DNA of 64,000 nucleotides from Kaistella pullorum (GTDB lineage Bacteria > Bacteroidota > Bacteroidia > Flavobacteriales > Weeksellaceae). The position numbers and the translations under genes are program-made. Below are positions 16,327 through 25,112 of the stretch, in pieces; positions within the stretch are counted from its first letter, which is position 1; each line of letters starts with the position of its first letter. Under the pieces are notes generated by a model. It had not been told where the DNA came from. It searched no databases and was given only the letters and a program-made list of their open reading frames with translations. The stretch spans positions 573,851 through 637,850 of the forward strand of contig NZ_JACSPS010000002.1 of NCBI RefSeq assembly GCF_014837035.1. The letters are read 5' to 3'.

Positions 16327-16932
16327 TTAAGAATTAAAGTCAAATTTAAATAATTCGTCAAGTTCATTTAAAACAGGATTTATCGCCGCTAATTTATCGA
16401 AAAGCATCCGCTTGGTCACGATTTCTTTTTTGAGCGTGACGTCGTTTCTGTATTCTATTTTTATGTTGTAATGATTCACCTTATGCATGAAATGGTTGAA
16501 GAAATCTGCGCGCACCTTCTCGAACTCGCTCTTCGCAGAGTCTGACGGATAGGTGATTTCAATAATATCTTCATCCTTTTTCCGAATGCGGAATGAGCTG
16601 ATTGCATTAAAAACAATCACATCGTCGCTCTGCAGGTTTTGCAGGAACTTTTGCCACTCCTGCTGAAGATCAGTATCGGTAAAGTGATTGCTCGGCAGTT
16701 TTTCCTGAGGTTTTTCCGCAACTATTTCGGCTTTTTCTTCCGATTTTTCAAGCATCGCCGTAATGCTGTAACGGGATGGCGCTTTTTTCGCTAATAATGG
16801 TTCGGAAGTTTTTGCAATGACTGGCGCGGTTTCCGGTTCGGTCGGCACGGGCGCTACAGCAACAGATTTTTCTACGGAAATCTTCGCAACTACAGGTTTA
16901 GGATTAGCCTGCGGTGCTAAAATCAGATACTT
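16327..16932 (-). CDS. dnaX: DnaX tau-specific C-terminal part, reached by -1 slippage from the gamma frame
   Basis: This frame is open without a stop from the A10 tract at 16931-16940 to TAA at 16327, about 200 residues. It is in the -1 frame relative to the upstream ATPase part. It starts within the Lys codons, passes a Pro/Ala/Val/Glu-rich linker (YLILAPQANPKP onward), and ends in a folded region (LQQEWQKFLQNLQSDDV to LDELFKFDFNS). The latter is the usual flavobacterial DnaX C-terminus, which binds the polymerase and the helicase. An apparent start at 16848 is a GTG inside the linker, not a real start. Joined by -1 slippage the product is 560 residues. Confidence 0.8.
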   Translation of the reverse strand, partial: KYLILAPQANPKPVVAKISVEKSVAVAPVPTEPETAPVIAKTSEPLLAKKAPSRYSITAMLEKSEEKAEIVAEKPQEKLPSNHFTDTDLQQEWQKFLQNLQSDDVIVFNAISSFRIRKKDEDIIEITYPSDSAKSEFEKVRADFFNHFMHKVNHYNIKIEYRNDVTLKKEIVTKRMLFDKLAAINPVLNELDELFKFDFNS

Positions 16933-18008
16933 TTTTTTTTATCTGCACTGCCGTTTGCAGTAAGCGAGGCAAGTTGCATGAGCGCAATTTCGACGGTAAG
17001 CCGTGGGTTTTTTGAATTTTTATAATTGATGTCTGCGTGATTACAGATTTCAATGGCGTCTATCAGAAGTTGCGCACTCCACTTTTTGCTTTGCGCGGCA
17101 TATTTCGTCTTTGTGGTTTCGCCGACTTCTATTAAATTTAAAGTATTCGTATTCTGGGCCATCATCAGGTCGCGGAAATGGTTTCCGAGCCCCGCGATGA
17201 AAATGTGAGAATCGAAGCCTTTTTTCACTATCTCATTAAACGCTGAAACTATTTCGGAAATCCTGTTTTCGTGTGCAAGATCGACGATATTCAGATATTG
17301 GTCGTAATCTAAAATATTCAGTACTTCCGCGGCTTTCGCCAAAGTAATGTTTTTCTGCGTGAAGGTAGAAAGCCTGTCAAATATCGAAAGTGCGTCACGC
17401 ATGGCACCGTCTGCTTTTTGGGCAACCATATAAAGCGCATCGTCTTCGTACGCTATTCCTTCTTTTTCAGCGATCTTTTTCAGTTGCAGCTGGATATCTT
17501 CGATCGTGATTCTTTTAAAATCATAAATCTGGCATCGCGAAAGGATTGTCGGGATGATCTTATGCTTTTCGGTAGTAGCCAAAATGAAAATAGCGTGTGC
17601 CGGCGGTTCTTCAAGTGTCTTTAGAAAAGCATTGAAGGCAGCTGACGAAAGCATATGAACCTCATCAATGATGTAGATCTTGTACTTGCCGACCTGCGGT
17701 GCAAAACGAACCTGATCAGTAAGTTCGCGGATTTCATCTACACCGTTGTTTGAAGCGGCATCAAGTTCAAAAATATTGTAGGAAAATCCATCTTCCGACG
17801 TAGAACCGTCGCGTTCATTGATTTTTCGGGCCAAGATCCGCGCGCAGGTTGTTTTTCCCACGCCACGCGGACCGCAAAAAAGCAGTGCCTGCGCGAGCTG
17901 GTTTTCCTGAATGGCGTGCTCCAGCGTATCAGTAATATGCGCCTGTCCCACCACAGTATCAAACTCCTGCGGACGGTATTTTCTTGCTGAAACCACGAAA
18001 TTTTCCAT
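16923..18008 (-). CDS. dnaX: DNA polymerase III subunit gamma (DnaX ATPase part)
   Basis: The 361-residue frame contains the clamp-loader ATPase domains. The Walker A motif is CGPRGVGKTTCA, Walker B is IYIIDEVHML, the sensor 1 segment is ILATTEKHKI, and the SRC motif is LSRCQIYDF. The zinc module usual in DnaX is missing between CARILARKINE and NIFELDAASNN, as I know it to be in flavobacteria. The zero frame ends in D-K-K-K-S-I just after an A10 tract (16931-16940). The product as read is therefore gamma-like, and tau needs a -1 shift. A TATTTTTG box ends only 4 bases before the ATG. Confidence 0.92.
   Translation of the reverse strand: MENFVVSARKYRPQEFDTVVGQAHITDTLEHAIQENQLAQALLFCGPRGVGKTTCARILARKINERDGSTSEDGFSYNIFELDAASNNGVDEIRELTDQVRFAPQVGKYKIYIIDEVHMLSSAAFNAFLKTLEEPPAHAIFILATTEKHKIIPTILSRCQIYDFKRITIEDIQLQLKKIAEKEGIAYEDDALYMVAQKADGAMRDALSIFDRLSTFTQKNITLAKAAEVLNILDYDQYLNIVDLAHENRISEIVSAFNEIVKKGFDSHIFIAGLGNHFRDLMMAQNTNTLNLIEVGETTKTKYAAQSKKWSAQLLIDAIEICNHADINYKNSKNPRLTVEIALMQLASLTANGSADKKKSI
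16931..16940 (-). other. A10 slippery tract in dnaX
   Basis: Ten consecutive A on the minus strand (zero-frame codons GAT AAA AAA AAA AGT ATC TGA). The gamma frame stops 6 bases beyond the tract, while the -1 frame remains open for about 200 codons of authentic tau sequence. This fits transcriptional slippage or programmed -1 frameshifting. A one-base homopolymer error would look the same. Confidence 0.8.
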
Positions 18009-18012
18009 CGGT

Positions 18013-18020
18013 CAAAAATA
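18013..18020 (-). promoter_or_regulatory. -7 promoter box for dnaX, very close to the start codon
   Basis: TATTTTTG on the minus strand, with only ACCG between it and the ATG at 18008. If used, the transcript would begin at or next to the start codon. Confidence 0.5.
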
Positions 18021-18096
18021 GGCAAATAATTGGGAAGATAAAATAGCTTTTTTTACTTTGTTATAGCGCAACAGCTTCCGGATAGCGCGATATCCT

Positions 18097-18104
18097 TATC
18101 TTTG
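18097..18104 (+). promoter_or_regulatory. -7 promoter box for the conserved unknown at 18133
   Basis: TATCTTTG matches TAnnTTTG and lies 28 bases before the ATG at 18133. Confidence 0.5.
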
Positions 18105-18132
18105 CAGCGCCGAAAAACCGGCATTCAGACTT

Positions 18133-19116
18133 ATGGCACTTACACTTTTTAATCCTTTTGAAGAATTGATATTTGGAGAACAATTCTGTTTTCTTACCGG
18201 TGATCTCACGACCGAAAGCATGACGGTCTTTCCAGAATGGCTGATGGATCATTTCAAAATAGGCCAGGACCGCATCGAAATGATGGATAAATCAAAATCA
18301 TACGTGTATGCCGACCTGAAATTGCCGTGCACGCAGCGCGTAAAAGATGCTTTTGTAAATTTAGACCAAAAAATATTTGAAGCCTACAAAAAGGGCTACG
18401 AAGGAATGGCCGCACTGGATGAGCATTTGATTTTTCTCTGGACGAGCCGAATCGTTTATGGCCTGCTCTATCACGAGATGCAGTACGAAAGCAACCGTGT
18501 ATTAAGTGTTGGTCAGACATTCGACCTTTCTCCGATGCTCCGCGAAAGATTCGGGAACTTTCATTTGATGATACAGTCGATTATCGAGCCGGTTTCATTT
18601 TCAGACCGGAAACCGTGGTCAATCACTGTATTTCCCCTGAAATATTCGGCAGACATCCTAAGTTACCGCGATGATGCGATCAACCTTCTCTTCCAGTTTG
18701 GTGTGAACGGTTTTGGTTTCATTGCATGCCTACAAGACAATGGCATCATCGGCGAATGCCAGCAGGAAATCCTCGAAAAGATGAAAGGTCACATACTTCA
18801 TCCGATTCAGTTTGAGGAACTTTACGCGCGTTTTCACTATTCAGATTATCTGCTGCAGTACAAACCCGAGTATAAGAACCTGCGTACAGACAACGGGATT
18901 AAGATTGAAGCACTACCGGTTGTTGTTGTTGCGTCACGGCCGCTATTCGGATTTTGGGACCAGGATATGTTTGCACAACTGCTTTCCAACTATTGGTCTG
19001 TCTACGGAATTCAGCGCGAAGACATCATCACATTTCGTAAGCCTTTCTTAAGTTTTCTCGAAAATCCATATTCCGGCGATTTTGTAAATCCTGAGAACAT
19101 CAAGTTACCGTATTAA
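18133..19116 (+). CDS. Conserved protein of unknown function
   Basis: The protein has 327 residues with no signal peptide and no convincing membrane helix, so it is probably cytoplasmic. I do not recognise a domain. It is rich in aromatic residues (for example LEKMKGHILHPIQFEELYARF and FGFWDQDMFAQLLSNYW), and its first third is helical. The regular codon use, good promoter box and strong terminator all indicate a real, single-gene unit. Its neighbours (dnaX divergent, cphA convergent) say nothing certain about its role. Confidence 0.75.
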   Translation: MALTLFNPFEELIFGEQFCFLTGDLTTESMTVFPEWLMDHFKIGQDRIEMMDKSKSYVYADLKLPCTQRVKDAFVNLDQKIFEAYKKGYEGMAALDEHLIFLWTSRIVYGLLYHEMQYESNRVLSVGQTFDLSPMLRERFGNFHLMIQSIIEPVSFSDRKPWSITVFPLKYSADILSYRDDAINLLFQFGVNGFGFIACLQDNGIIGECQQEILEKMKGHILHPIQFEELYARFHYSDYLLQYKPEYKNLRTDNGIKIEALPVVVVASRPLFGFWDQDMFAQLLSNYWSVYGIQREDIITFRKPFLSFLENPYSGDFVNPENIKLPY

Positions 19117-19119
19117 AAA

Positions 19120-19147
19120 AAATTCCCTCAATCTTTTGAGGGAATTT
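19120..19147. terminator. Bidirectional terminator
   Basis: AAATTCCCTCAA and TTGAGGGAATTT pair perfectly around TCTT, with an A tract before and T-rich sequence after. It separates the convergent unknown gene and cphA. Confidence 0.85.
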
Positions 19148-19158
19148 CATTTTTGTAT

Positions 19159-21789
19159 TTAAAGTATTTTACCGTCTTCCTGCAGTTCCTTGATCTGGTA
19201 TTCCTGCACGAGTTCAATCGCATTTGAAATAACATCGCTAAGGGCAATTATGAAGGTATTTTCTTCAGCTAAACTGATTGCATGTTTAAGTGCATCTGTT
19301 TCCTTTGGAATAATTTCGTAGCTCACATCACGTCCCGATTCATGGATACCGGTGATTACAAGGCCATTTATTTCCTCTTCAGTTCGTCCGCGCAGATGTT
19401 TTTCGTTGCGGATGATGATATGATCAAACATTCTTCCCGCGATTTTCCCGCATTCTCGGATATCTTCATCACGACGGTCGCCAACGCCGGAGATAATCCC
19501 GATTTTCTTCGGTGAATCTACATTTTTAAGATAATCTTCAATAGCTTCGTAACCCGCCGGATTGTGCGCAAAATCGATCAGCACGTGGAATTTCTTAAAT
19601 TTAAATAAATTCAGACGTCCAGGAGTCAGTGCAGCGCTTGGTATCAGCGTGCGGAGTGAGTTTGCTATATCTTCTATCGCAAAACCGTGCAGATATGTTG
19701 CTAAGGTTGCCGCAAGTACATTCGAAATCATGAAGCGCGCCTTCCCTTCCATGGTAATGGGCACATTTCGTGCTTTCACAACACGAATTTTCCAATCACC
19801 TTTTTTGATGGTGATGAAGCCTTCCTCATAAACGCATGTGATCTTGCCTTCTTTCGCGAATTTCAGGATGTTTTCATTGTTTTCATCAAGGCTGAAAATG
19901 GCAATTTTCGAATCAAGGTCCGGCATCAGACGCATAGAATAGGCATCATCTGCATTCAAGACGCTCCAGCCGCCTTTTTTCACTGCATCCAGCACTACCC
20001 TTTTTACTTTGGTCAAATCCCGAAGATTGTGAATATCATTCATGCCCAAATGATCTTCTTTAATATTCGTCAGTACGCCAATGTCACAGGAACTGAAGCC
20101 AAGACCGGAGCGCAAAATCCCCCCACGCGCAGTTTCGAGGACTGCAAATTCCACAGTGGGGTCTTTTAAGATAAACTCAGCAGAGATTGGCCCGGTGGTA
20201 TCTCCTTTCGTAAGCATTGTATTCTGGATGTAGATTCCGTCTGAAGTGGTGAAACCTACACGGAACCCATTGTTTTTTACGATATGTGCTATAAGGCGCG
20301 TCGTAGTGGTCTTTCCGTTGGTTCCCGTCACCGCGATGATTGGGATTCTGAAAGGTTTTCCGGGCGGATAAAGCATATCTACAACTGGCGCAGCCACATT
20401 TCGGGGCAGGCCCTCGCTCGGAGCCAAATGCATCCTGAAACCGGGCGCTGCGTTTACTTCGATGATTGCACCGCCGCTTTCTTTTAAAGGTTGTGTAAGG
20501 TTTTGAGCCATGATGTCGACACCGCAAACATCCAGACCTATGATTTTCGAGATCCGTTCGCACATGGTGACATTTTCGGGATGCACCATATCGGTCACAT
20601 CTATAGAAGTGCCGCCGGTGGAGAGATTGGCCGTGGATTTTAAATAGACCACTTCACCTTTTTGAGGCACAGTCTCAAGGCTGTAATTCAGTTTTTCAAG
20701 CAGTTCGTTGGTATCTTTATCCACCAATATTTCGGTAAGCACATTTTCGTGTCCGTAACCTCTTCTGCTGTCCTGGTTTTCGATATCGATAAGTTGCTGG
20801 ATATTCTGCACACCGTCGCCCACTACATGCGCCGGAACCCTTCTGGCTGCCGCCACCATTTTATGATTGATCACAAGCACACGGAAATCATAGCCGGAAA
20901 TATATTTTTCTACAATTACCTTACGCGAGTAATTTTGGGCGTGTTGTAGTCCAATAAGTGCAGTTTCCCAATCATTAACATTGATCGAAGATCCTTTTCC
21001 ATGGTTGCCGTCCAGGGGTTTCAAAACAATCGGATATCCTATCTTGCGAATTACTTTATCCAGGTCTTCAGGCTCGGTGACAAGTTCTCCCATCGGCACA
21101 GGAATCGCGTTATCATCGAGCATTTTTTTTGTCAGTTCTTTATTACAGGCCATTTCAACCGCAATAGAACTGGTTTTCCCGGTTATGGTCGCCTGAAATC
21201 GCTGTTGGTTTACGCCGTACCCTAATTGGACCAACGAATTACGGCCGAGACGTATCCACGGAATATTTCTGGAGACCGCTTCTTCTACAATACTTCCGGT
21301 AGAAGGACCTAACCTTTCCTGTTCACGTATTTCCTTGAGCTGCTGGATGCACGCTTCAATATCGTACTGTCTACCGTCAATCAGATATCGTACAAGTTCC
21401 ACCGACTGTTCTGCCGCGTACACGCCACAATTGGCTTCCAAATAACTGAAAACCACATTGTAAACGCCAGGTGTTTTCGTTTCGCGTGTTCGTCCAAAGC
21501 CTGTGTCCATACCCGCCAGCGTCTGAATTTCAAGTGCAATGTGTTCAATGACATGGCCCATCCAAGTTCCCATCTCTACACGCTGAAAAAAGCCTCCATG
21601 TACGCCTTCAGAACATCTGTGTGTGACTAGTGAAGGGATAAGCTGCTCCAGCCTTTCGCGAAAACCGTCGATCTTATTGGTAGGTAAATGTTCAAGTTCT
21701 TCCAGATCCAATCTCATCTGAATCAGTTTTTTTCGTCGGATGCTCCAGATATTCGGTCCTTTTAAAACCTGTATTTTTTCAATTTTCAT
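19159..21789 (-). CDS. cphA: Cyanophycin synthetase
   Basis: This 876-residue enzyme polymerises aspartate and arginine into cyanophycin, a nitrogen and carbon store, using ATP. The N-terminal domain (about 1-160) begins MKIEKIQVLKGPNIWS. An ATP-grasp domain (about 215-475) shows YPIVLKPLDGNHGKGSS, RVLVINHKMVAAARR and IIEVNAAPG. A Mur-ligase-like domain (about 482 to the end) has the P-loop VTGTNGKTTTTRL and HNPAGYEAIEDYL. All three domains look complete and the length is typical. It diverges from cphB, whose product breaks the polymer down. Confidence 0.95.
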   Translation of the reverse strand: MKIEKIQVLKGPNIWSIRRKKLIQMRLDLEELEHLPTNKIDGFRERLEQLIPSLVTHRCSEGVHGGFFQRVEMGTWMGHVIEHIALEIQTLAGMDTGFGRTRETKTPGVYNVVFSYLEANCGVYAAEQSVELVRYLIDGRQYDIEACIQQLKEIREQERLGPSTGSIVEEAVSRNIPWIRLGRNSLVQLGYGVNQQRFQATITGKTSSIAVEMACNKELTKKMLDDNAIPVPMGELVTEPEDLDKVIRKIGYPIVLKPLDGNHGKGSSINVNDWETALIGLQHAQNYSRKVIVEKYISGYDFRVLVINHKMVAAARRVPAHVVGDGVQNIQQLIDIENQDSRRGYGHENVLTEILVDKDTNELLEKLNYSLETVPQKGEVVYLKSTANLSTGGTSIDVTDMVHPENVTMCERISKIIGLDVCGVDIMAQNLTQPLKESGGAIIEVNAAPGFRMHLAPSEGLPRNVAAPVVDMLYPPGKPFRIPIIAVTGTNGKTTTTRLIAHIVKNNGFRVGFTTSDGIYIQNTMLTKGDTTGPISAEFILKDPTVEFAVLETARGGILRSGLGFSSCDIGVLTNIKEDHLGMNDIHNLRDLTKVKRVVLDAVKKGGWSVLNADDAYSMRLMPDLDSKIAIFSLDENNENILKFAKEGKITCVYEEGFITIKKGDWKIRVVKARNVPITMEGKARFMISNVLAATLATYLHGFAIEDIANSLRTLIPSAALTPGRLNLFKFKKFHVLIDFAHNPAGYEAIEDYLKNVDSPKKIGIISGVGDRRDEDIRECGKIAGRMFDHIIIRNEKHLRGRTEEEINGLVITGIHESGRDVSYEIIPKETDALKHAISLAEENTFIIALSDVISNAIELVQEYQIKELQEDGKIL

Positions 21790-21958
21790 AGTTTATTGAT
21801 GTGATTTGCGACTTGTAAATTTTTGTAACAGAATCAAAGATAAAGGAAATGCCTAAAAATCTGCAACTATTTTTTTATCCGCCTGTTTATTAGAATTAAG
21901 TACATCTATACTGTCGGCCTGAAAATTGGTAAGTAAAGCGCTGAAAACTTAAATTTAG

Positions 21959-21966
21959 TAAATTTG
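21959..21966 (+). promoter_or_regulatory. -7 promoter box for cphB, very close to the start codon
   Basis: TAAATTTG matches TAnnTTTG, with six bases between it and the ATG at 21973. A leaderless or nearly leaderless mRNA would result. Confidence 0.45.
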
Positions 21967-21972
21967 CACTCT

Positions 21973-22860
21973 ATGAAAGCAGTTGGGAAATTAATGATCA
22001 TCGGAGGTGCGGTGAACAAAGGGAGTTTTGCAGAAACCGAATATGACCAGAATGTTGAGAAAAATCTTAATTTTTTTGAAAGAGGAATCCTCCGAAAGAT
22101 CATCGATGAATCACGGCTAAAGAAAGATTCTGTTATCGAAGTAATCACTACCGCTTCACAAATTCCGCAAATCGTAGGTCCCGAATATAAAAAAGCCTTT
22201 GAATTCTTAGGCGCAAAAACCGTCAACATCCTCGATATCCAAAATCGCGAGCAGGCAAACAGTGACGCAATGGTGGCACGGGCCAACGCTGCAGATGTGG
22301 TGATGTTCACGGGTGGCGACCAGCTGAGGCTCACCTCCATCCTGGGTGGCACAAGATTCCATGAAGCCATCTTAGTGAAGTATCAGGAGCAGAATTTCAT
22401 CTATGCAGGCACCTCAGCTGGTGCTGCGGCGGCTTCTGAAAACATGATTTACCAGGGATCAAGCAGCGAGGCGCTTTTGAAAGGCGAAATAAAAACAACC
22501 CAGGGACTCGGTTTCATAGAAAATGTGATCGTGGATACACATTTTGTGCAGCGCGGAAGAATCGGGCGGCTTTTTCAGTCGGTGGTGAATAATCCGAGAA
22601 CGTTAGGCATAGGACTTGGTGAAGATACCGGACTGTACATTTCGGGTGACCGAATGACAGCGATTGGTTCCGGACTTGTGATACTGGTCGACGGAAGGTT
22701 CATTAAAGACACCAACCTAACTAAAATCCAGTTGGGAGAACCCATTTCTATTGACAATCTCACGGTTCATGTGATGTCTCAGAACGATTATTTTGACCTT
22801 AAGACAAAAGAGTTCACCATCGTTAATTCCCAGTACAACCCGATTCCACAGGACAGTTAA
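21973..22860 (+). CDS. cphB: Cyanophycinase
   Basis: This 295-residue peptidase of family S51 cuts cyanophycin into beta-Asp-Arg dipeptides. The catalytic Ser148 lies in AGTSAGAAAAS. Other family segments are GKLMIIGGAVNKG at the start, VITTASQIP, VVMFTGGDQLRL and VDTHFVQRGRIGRL. There is no signal peptide, so it works on intracellular granules. The ATG at 21973 is preferred to an upstream TTG. The isoaspartyl peptidase gene follows after 9 bases and would finish the breakdown. Confidence 0.94.
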   Translation: MKAVGKLMIIGGAVNKGSFAETEYDQNVEKNLNFFERGILRKIIDESRLKKDSVIEVITTASQIPQIVGPEYKKAFEFLGAKTVNILDIQNREQANSDAMVARANAADVVMFTGGDQLRLTSILGGTRFHEAILVKYQEQNFIYAGTSAGAAAASENMIYQGSSSEALLKGEIKTTQGLGFIENVIVDTHFVQRGRIGRLFQSVVNNPRTLGIGLGEDTGLYISGDRMTAIGSGLVILVDGRFIKDTNLTKIQLGEPISIDNLTVHVMSQNDYFDLKTKEFTIVNSQYNPIPQDS

Positions 22861-22869
22861 ATTTAAAAG

Positions 22870-23712
22870 ATGAAAATTATTATACACGGTGGCTTCTTCT
22901 CTGAAAGCGACCAAAGTACCGAAGTAAAGACCGCGAAGCAGGATGCTTTGAAGGAGATTATTGAAAAATCGTATTCATATCTAAAGGATAATTCCGCGGA
23001 AGAGACCGTGGTCTACGCGGTTTCTCTCCTTGAAGATGACGAACTGTTCAATGCCGGAACCGGATCACAGATTCAAAGTGACGGAAAGATAAGGATGAGT
23101 GCATCACTGATGAACGGACAAACTCAGAAGTTTTCCGGTGTAATCAATATCCAAAACATTAAAAACCCCATTGAAGTCGCGAAAATCCTTAAAAATGAGG
23201 ATGACCGCGTTTTGGGCGGAAACGGCGCCAATCAATATGCTGCTGAAAAAGGTTTCGAACAATATTCTACAGAAACACAGAAAAGGCGCGAAGAATATGA
23301 GGAAAAGCTAAAAAATGGCGGAAAAGGAACTGTGGGTTGTGTCGCAATCGATAAAGATGGAAATCTAGCAGCTGCAACATCTACCGGTGGTAAAGGTTTT
23401 GAGATTGTGGGGCGAATTTCAGATTCGGCTACTGTGGCCGGAAACTATGCGAACACATTTTGTGCGGTGAGCTGTACGGGTGTAGGCGAAGACATAGTGA
23501 GCAACGCTACCGCCGCAAAAATAGTGACCCGTGTTACCGATGGTTTATCATTAAAGAAAGCTTTTGATAAAACTTTTGCTGAACTGAAGGAAATCAACGG
23601 ATTTGCCGGCGCAATCGCAATTGACAGAGACGGCAACATTTTCCATCAGGACTCTGAACCGACGATGGTATTTGCCAGTTTTGACGGTAGTGAACTTGAA
23701 GTGTTTGAGTAA
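22870..23712 (+). CDS. Isoaspartyl peptidase / plant-type L-asparaginase
   Basis: This 280-residue Ntn-hydrolase precursor is expected to self-cleave before Thr154 (GKGTVGCVAI), giving alpha and beta subunits. The N-terminal start IIIHGG and NAGTGSQIQSDGKIRMSASLM, and the beta-subunit segments ATSTGGKGFEIVGRISDSAT and CTGVGEDIV, are typical. It cleaves isoaspartyl dipeptides. Directly downstream of cphB, it is well placed to split the beta-Asp-Arg released by cyanophycinase into aspartate and arginine. No signal peptide is seen. Confidence 0.92.
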   Translation: MKIIIHGGFFSESDQSTEVKTAKQDALKEIIEKSYSYLKDNSAEETVVYAVSLLEDDELFNAGTGSQIQSDGKIRMSASLMNGQTQKFSGVINIQNIKNPIEVAKILKNEDDRVLGGNGANQYAAEKGFEQYSTETQKRREEYEEKLKNGGKGTVGCVAIDKDGNLAAATSTGGKGFEIVGRISDSATVAGNYANTFCAVSCTGVGEDIVSNATAAKIVTRVTDGLSLKKAFDKTFAELKEINGFAGAIAIDRDGNIFHQDSEPTMVFASFDGSELEVFE

Positions 23713-23790
23713 CAATTAGGCGCGTAAATTTCAGTTTTGAAATGATTGCATAATTATTGCAGGCTGGTATCAAATTAAAAAAATAACAGC

Positions 23791-23958
23791 ATGAAAAATT
23801 TATTTGGTCTCGCGATTTTAGGAATGCTCTTCATGAGCGCCTGTGTGCAGAAAGAAGAAAAACGGGATGAATTCAAAGAAAATCACAGTGTGGAAGAAGA
23901 ACGCAATTCCGGTGTTGATTCGGCTGCGCTGGAGTCTACACAATCTCCGGTACAATAA
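23791..23958 (+). CDS. Small lipoprotein of unknown function
   Basis: A 55-residue frame beginning MKNLFGLAILGMLFMSAC has a clear lipobox with the lipidated Cys at residue 18. The rest is acidic and charged (KEEKRDEFKENHSVEEERN) and ends TQSPVQ. Such short charged lipoproteins are common in flavobacteria and have no known role. It lies 78 bases after the isoaspartyl peptidase gene and is followed at once by a strong terminator, so it may be on the cphB transcript or on its own. Confidence 0.75.
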   Translation: MKNLFGLAILGMLFMSACVQKEEKRDEFKENHSVEEERNSGVDSAALESTQSPVQ

Positions 23959-23960
23959 AT

Positions 23961-23986
23961 AAAAATGCCCCAAAACGGGGCATTTT
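23961..23986. terminator. Bidirectional terminator
   Basis: AAATGCCCC and GGGGCATTT pair around AAAAC, with A-rich sequence before and T7 after. It serves the small lipoprotein gene on the plus strand and fabH on the minus strand. Confidence 0.85.
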
Positions 23987-24006
23987 TTTGTTTCAACTTG
24001 TGTGTA

Positions 24007-25029
24007 TTAATAATTAAAAAGCACAGAACCCCAAGTAAATCCGCTTCCGAAAGCAGACAGTAGCACAAGGTCTCCCCTTTTTATTTTTCCTTCGGCAATG
24101 GCTTCACTTAATGCAATCGGAATAGACGCTGCCGTGGTATTTCCATACTTCTGGATATTATTGAATACTTTATCTTCCGGCAGTCCCATTTTTTGCTGTA
24201 CGAACTGCGCAATTCGCAAATTGGCCTGGTGAGGAATGAACATATCCAGATCTTCCACTGTTTTTCCGGCTGCTTCCAGCGCTTCCATCATCGTCTGCGG
24301 AAAGCGTGTCACCGCATGTTTGAAGACGAAATTACCGTTCATCACTGGGTAAATCTCAGCATTGGTCACATTTTCAGGCTCCAGACGCATCCTGTCGCTC
24401 CAACCGTACTTAGATCCCGGGAATTTCGTGCAAAGTTCATCGGCATATTTCCCTTCAGAATGCATATTAACAGACAGAATATCGCCGGTATCATCACTTT
24501 CTGATGCAGATAATACTATAGCACCTGCCCCATCACCAAATATCACCGAAACACCGCGGCCTTCATCAGAAAAATCGAGTCCGAATGAATGCGTTTCAGC
24601 ACCTACTACAAGTATGTTTTTGTATGTTTTTGATTTAATGAAAGCATTCGCAACACTCATCGCATACACGAAGCCGGAACACTGATTTCTCACATCGAGC
24701 GCGCCAATGGTGTCGCAGCCCAACATTTCCTGCAAAAGCACGCCACAACCCGGAAAATAGTAATCGGGTGAGAGCGTTGCAAACACGATATAATCGATAT
24801 CTTTTGCGGTAAGACCAGCCATTTCCAGCGCTTTTTCAGAAGCTTTAAAACCAAAATAGGCTGTGGTTTCTGTTGCATCATTTCTGTTGGCTCGGTGGCG
24901 GCGTTCCTTTATGCCCGTTCTTTCCGTGATCCACTCATCGTTGGTGGTCATCAGTTTTGCAAGGTCATCATTGGTCACTACATTGTCCGGAACATAATGG
25001 CCAATACCTCTTACTGTACTTTTTATCAT
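24007..25029 (-). CDS. fabH: Beta-ketoacyl-ACP synthase III
   Basis: The 340-residue enzyme starts at the ATG at 25029 (MIKSTVRGIGHYVPDN); a longer frame to 25047 is less likely. It condenses acetyl-CoA (or a branched primer) with malonyl-ACP to start fatty acid synthesis. The catalytic Cys lies in NQCSGFVYAMS, the His in IPHQANLRI and the Asn in KYGNTTAASIP. TERTGIKERR near the N-terminus is also typical. A TATCTTTG box lies 15 bases upstream, divergent from the corA promoter. Confidence 0.95.
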   Translation of the reverse strand: MIKSTVRGIGHYVPDNVVTNDDLAKLMTTNDEWITERTGIKERRHRANRNDATETTAYFGFKASEKALEMAGLTAKDIDYIVFATLSPDYYFPGCGVLLQEMLGCDTIGALDVRNQCSGFVYAMSVANAFIKSKTYKNILVVGAETHSFGLDFSDEGRGVSVIFGDGAGAIVLSASESDDTGDILSVNMHSEGKYADELCTKFPGSKYGWSDRMRLEPENVTNAEIYPVMNGNFVFKHAVTRFPQTMMEALEAAGKTVEDLDMFIPHQANLRIAQFVQQKMGLPEDKVFNNIQKYGNTTAASIPIALSEAIAEGKIKRGDLVLLSAFGSGFTWGSVLFNY

Positions 25030-25044
25030 GTAAAATTCTTTGTG

Positions 25045-25052
25045 CAAAGATA
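25045..25052 (-). promoter_or_regulatory. -7 promoter box for fabH
   Basis: TATCTTTG on the minus strand, 15 bases before the ATG at 25029, matches TAnnTTTG. Confidence 0.6.
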
Positions 25053-25100
25053 ATTTTATTTAAATCAACAGAGCGGGACAGCAGCAGGCAGATTTATTGC

Positions 25101-25108
25101 TAATTTTG
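25101..25108 (+). promoter_or_regulatory. -7 promoter box for corA, four bases from the start codon
   Basis: TAATTTTG matches TAnnTTTG, with only TTTA between it and the ATG at 25113. If used, the corA mRNA would be leaderless or nearly so. Confidence 0.5.
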
Positions 25109-25112
25109 TTTA

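Noticed and set aside
16327-16848. Separate gene starting at the GTG at 16848
   Set aside because: The frame is open upstream to the A10 tract and encodes the tau C-terminus, so it is part of dnaX and not an independent gene.
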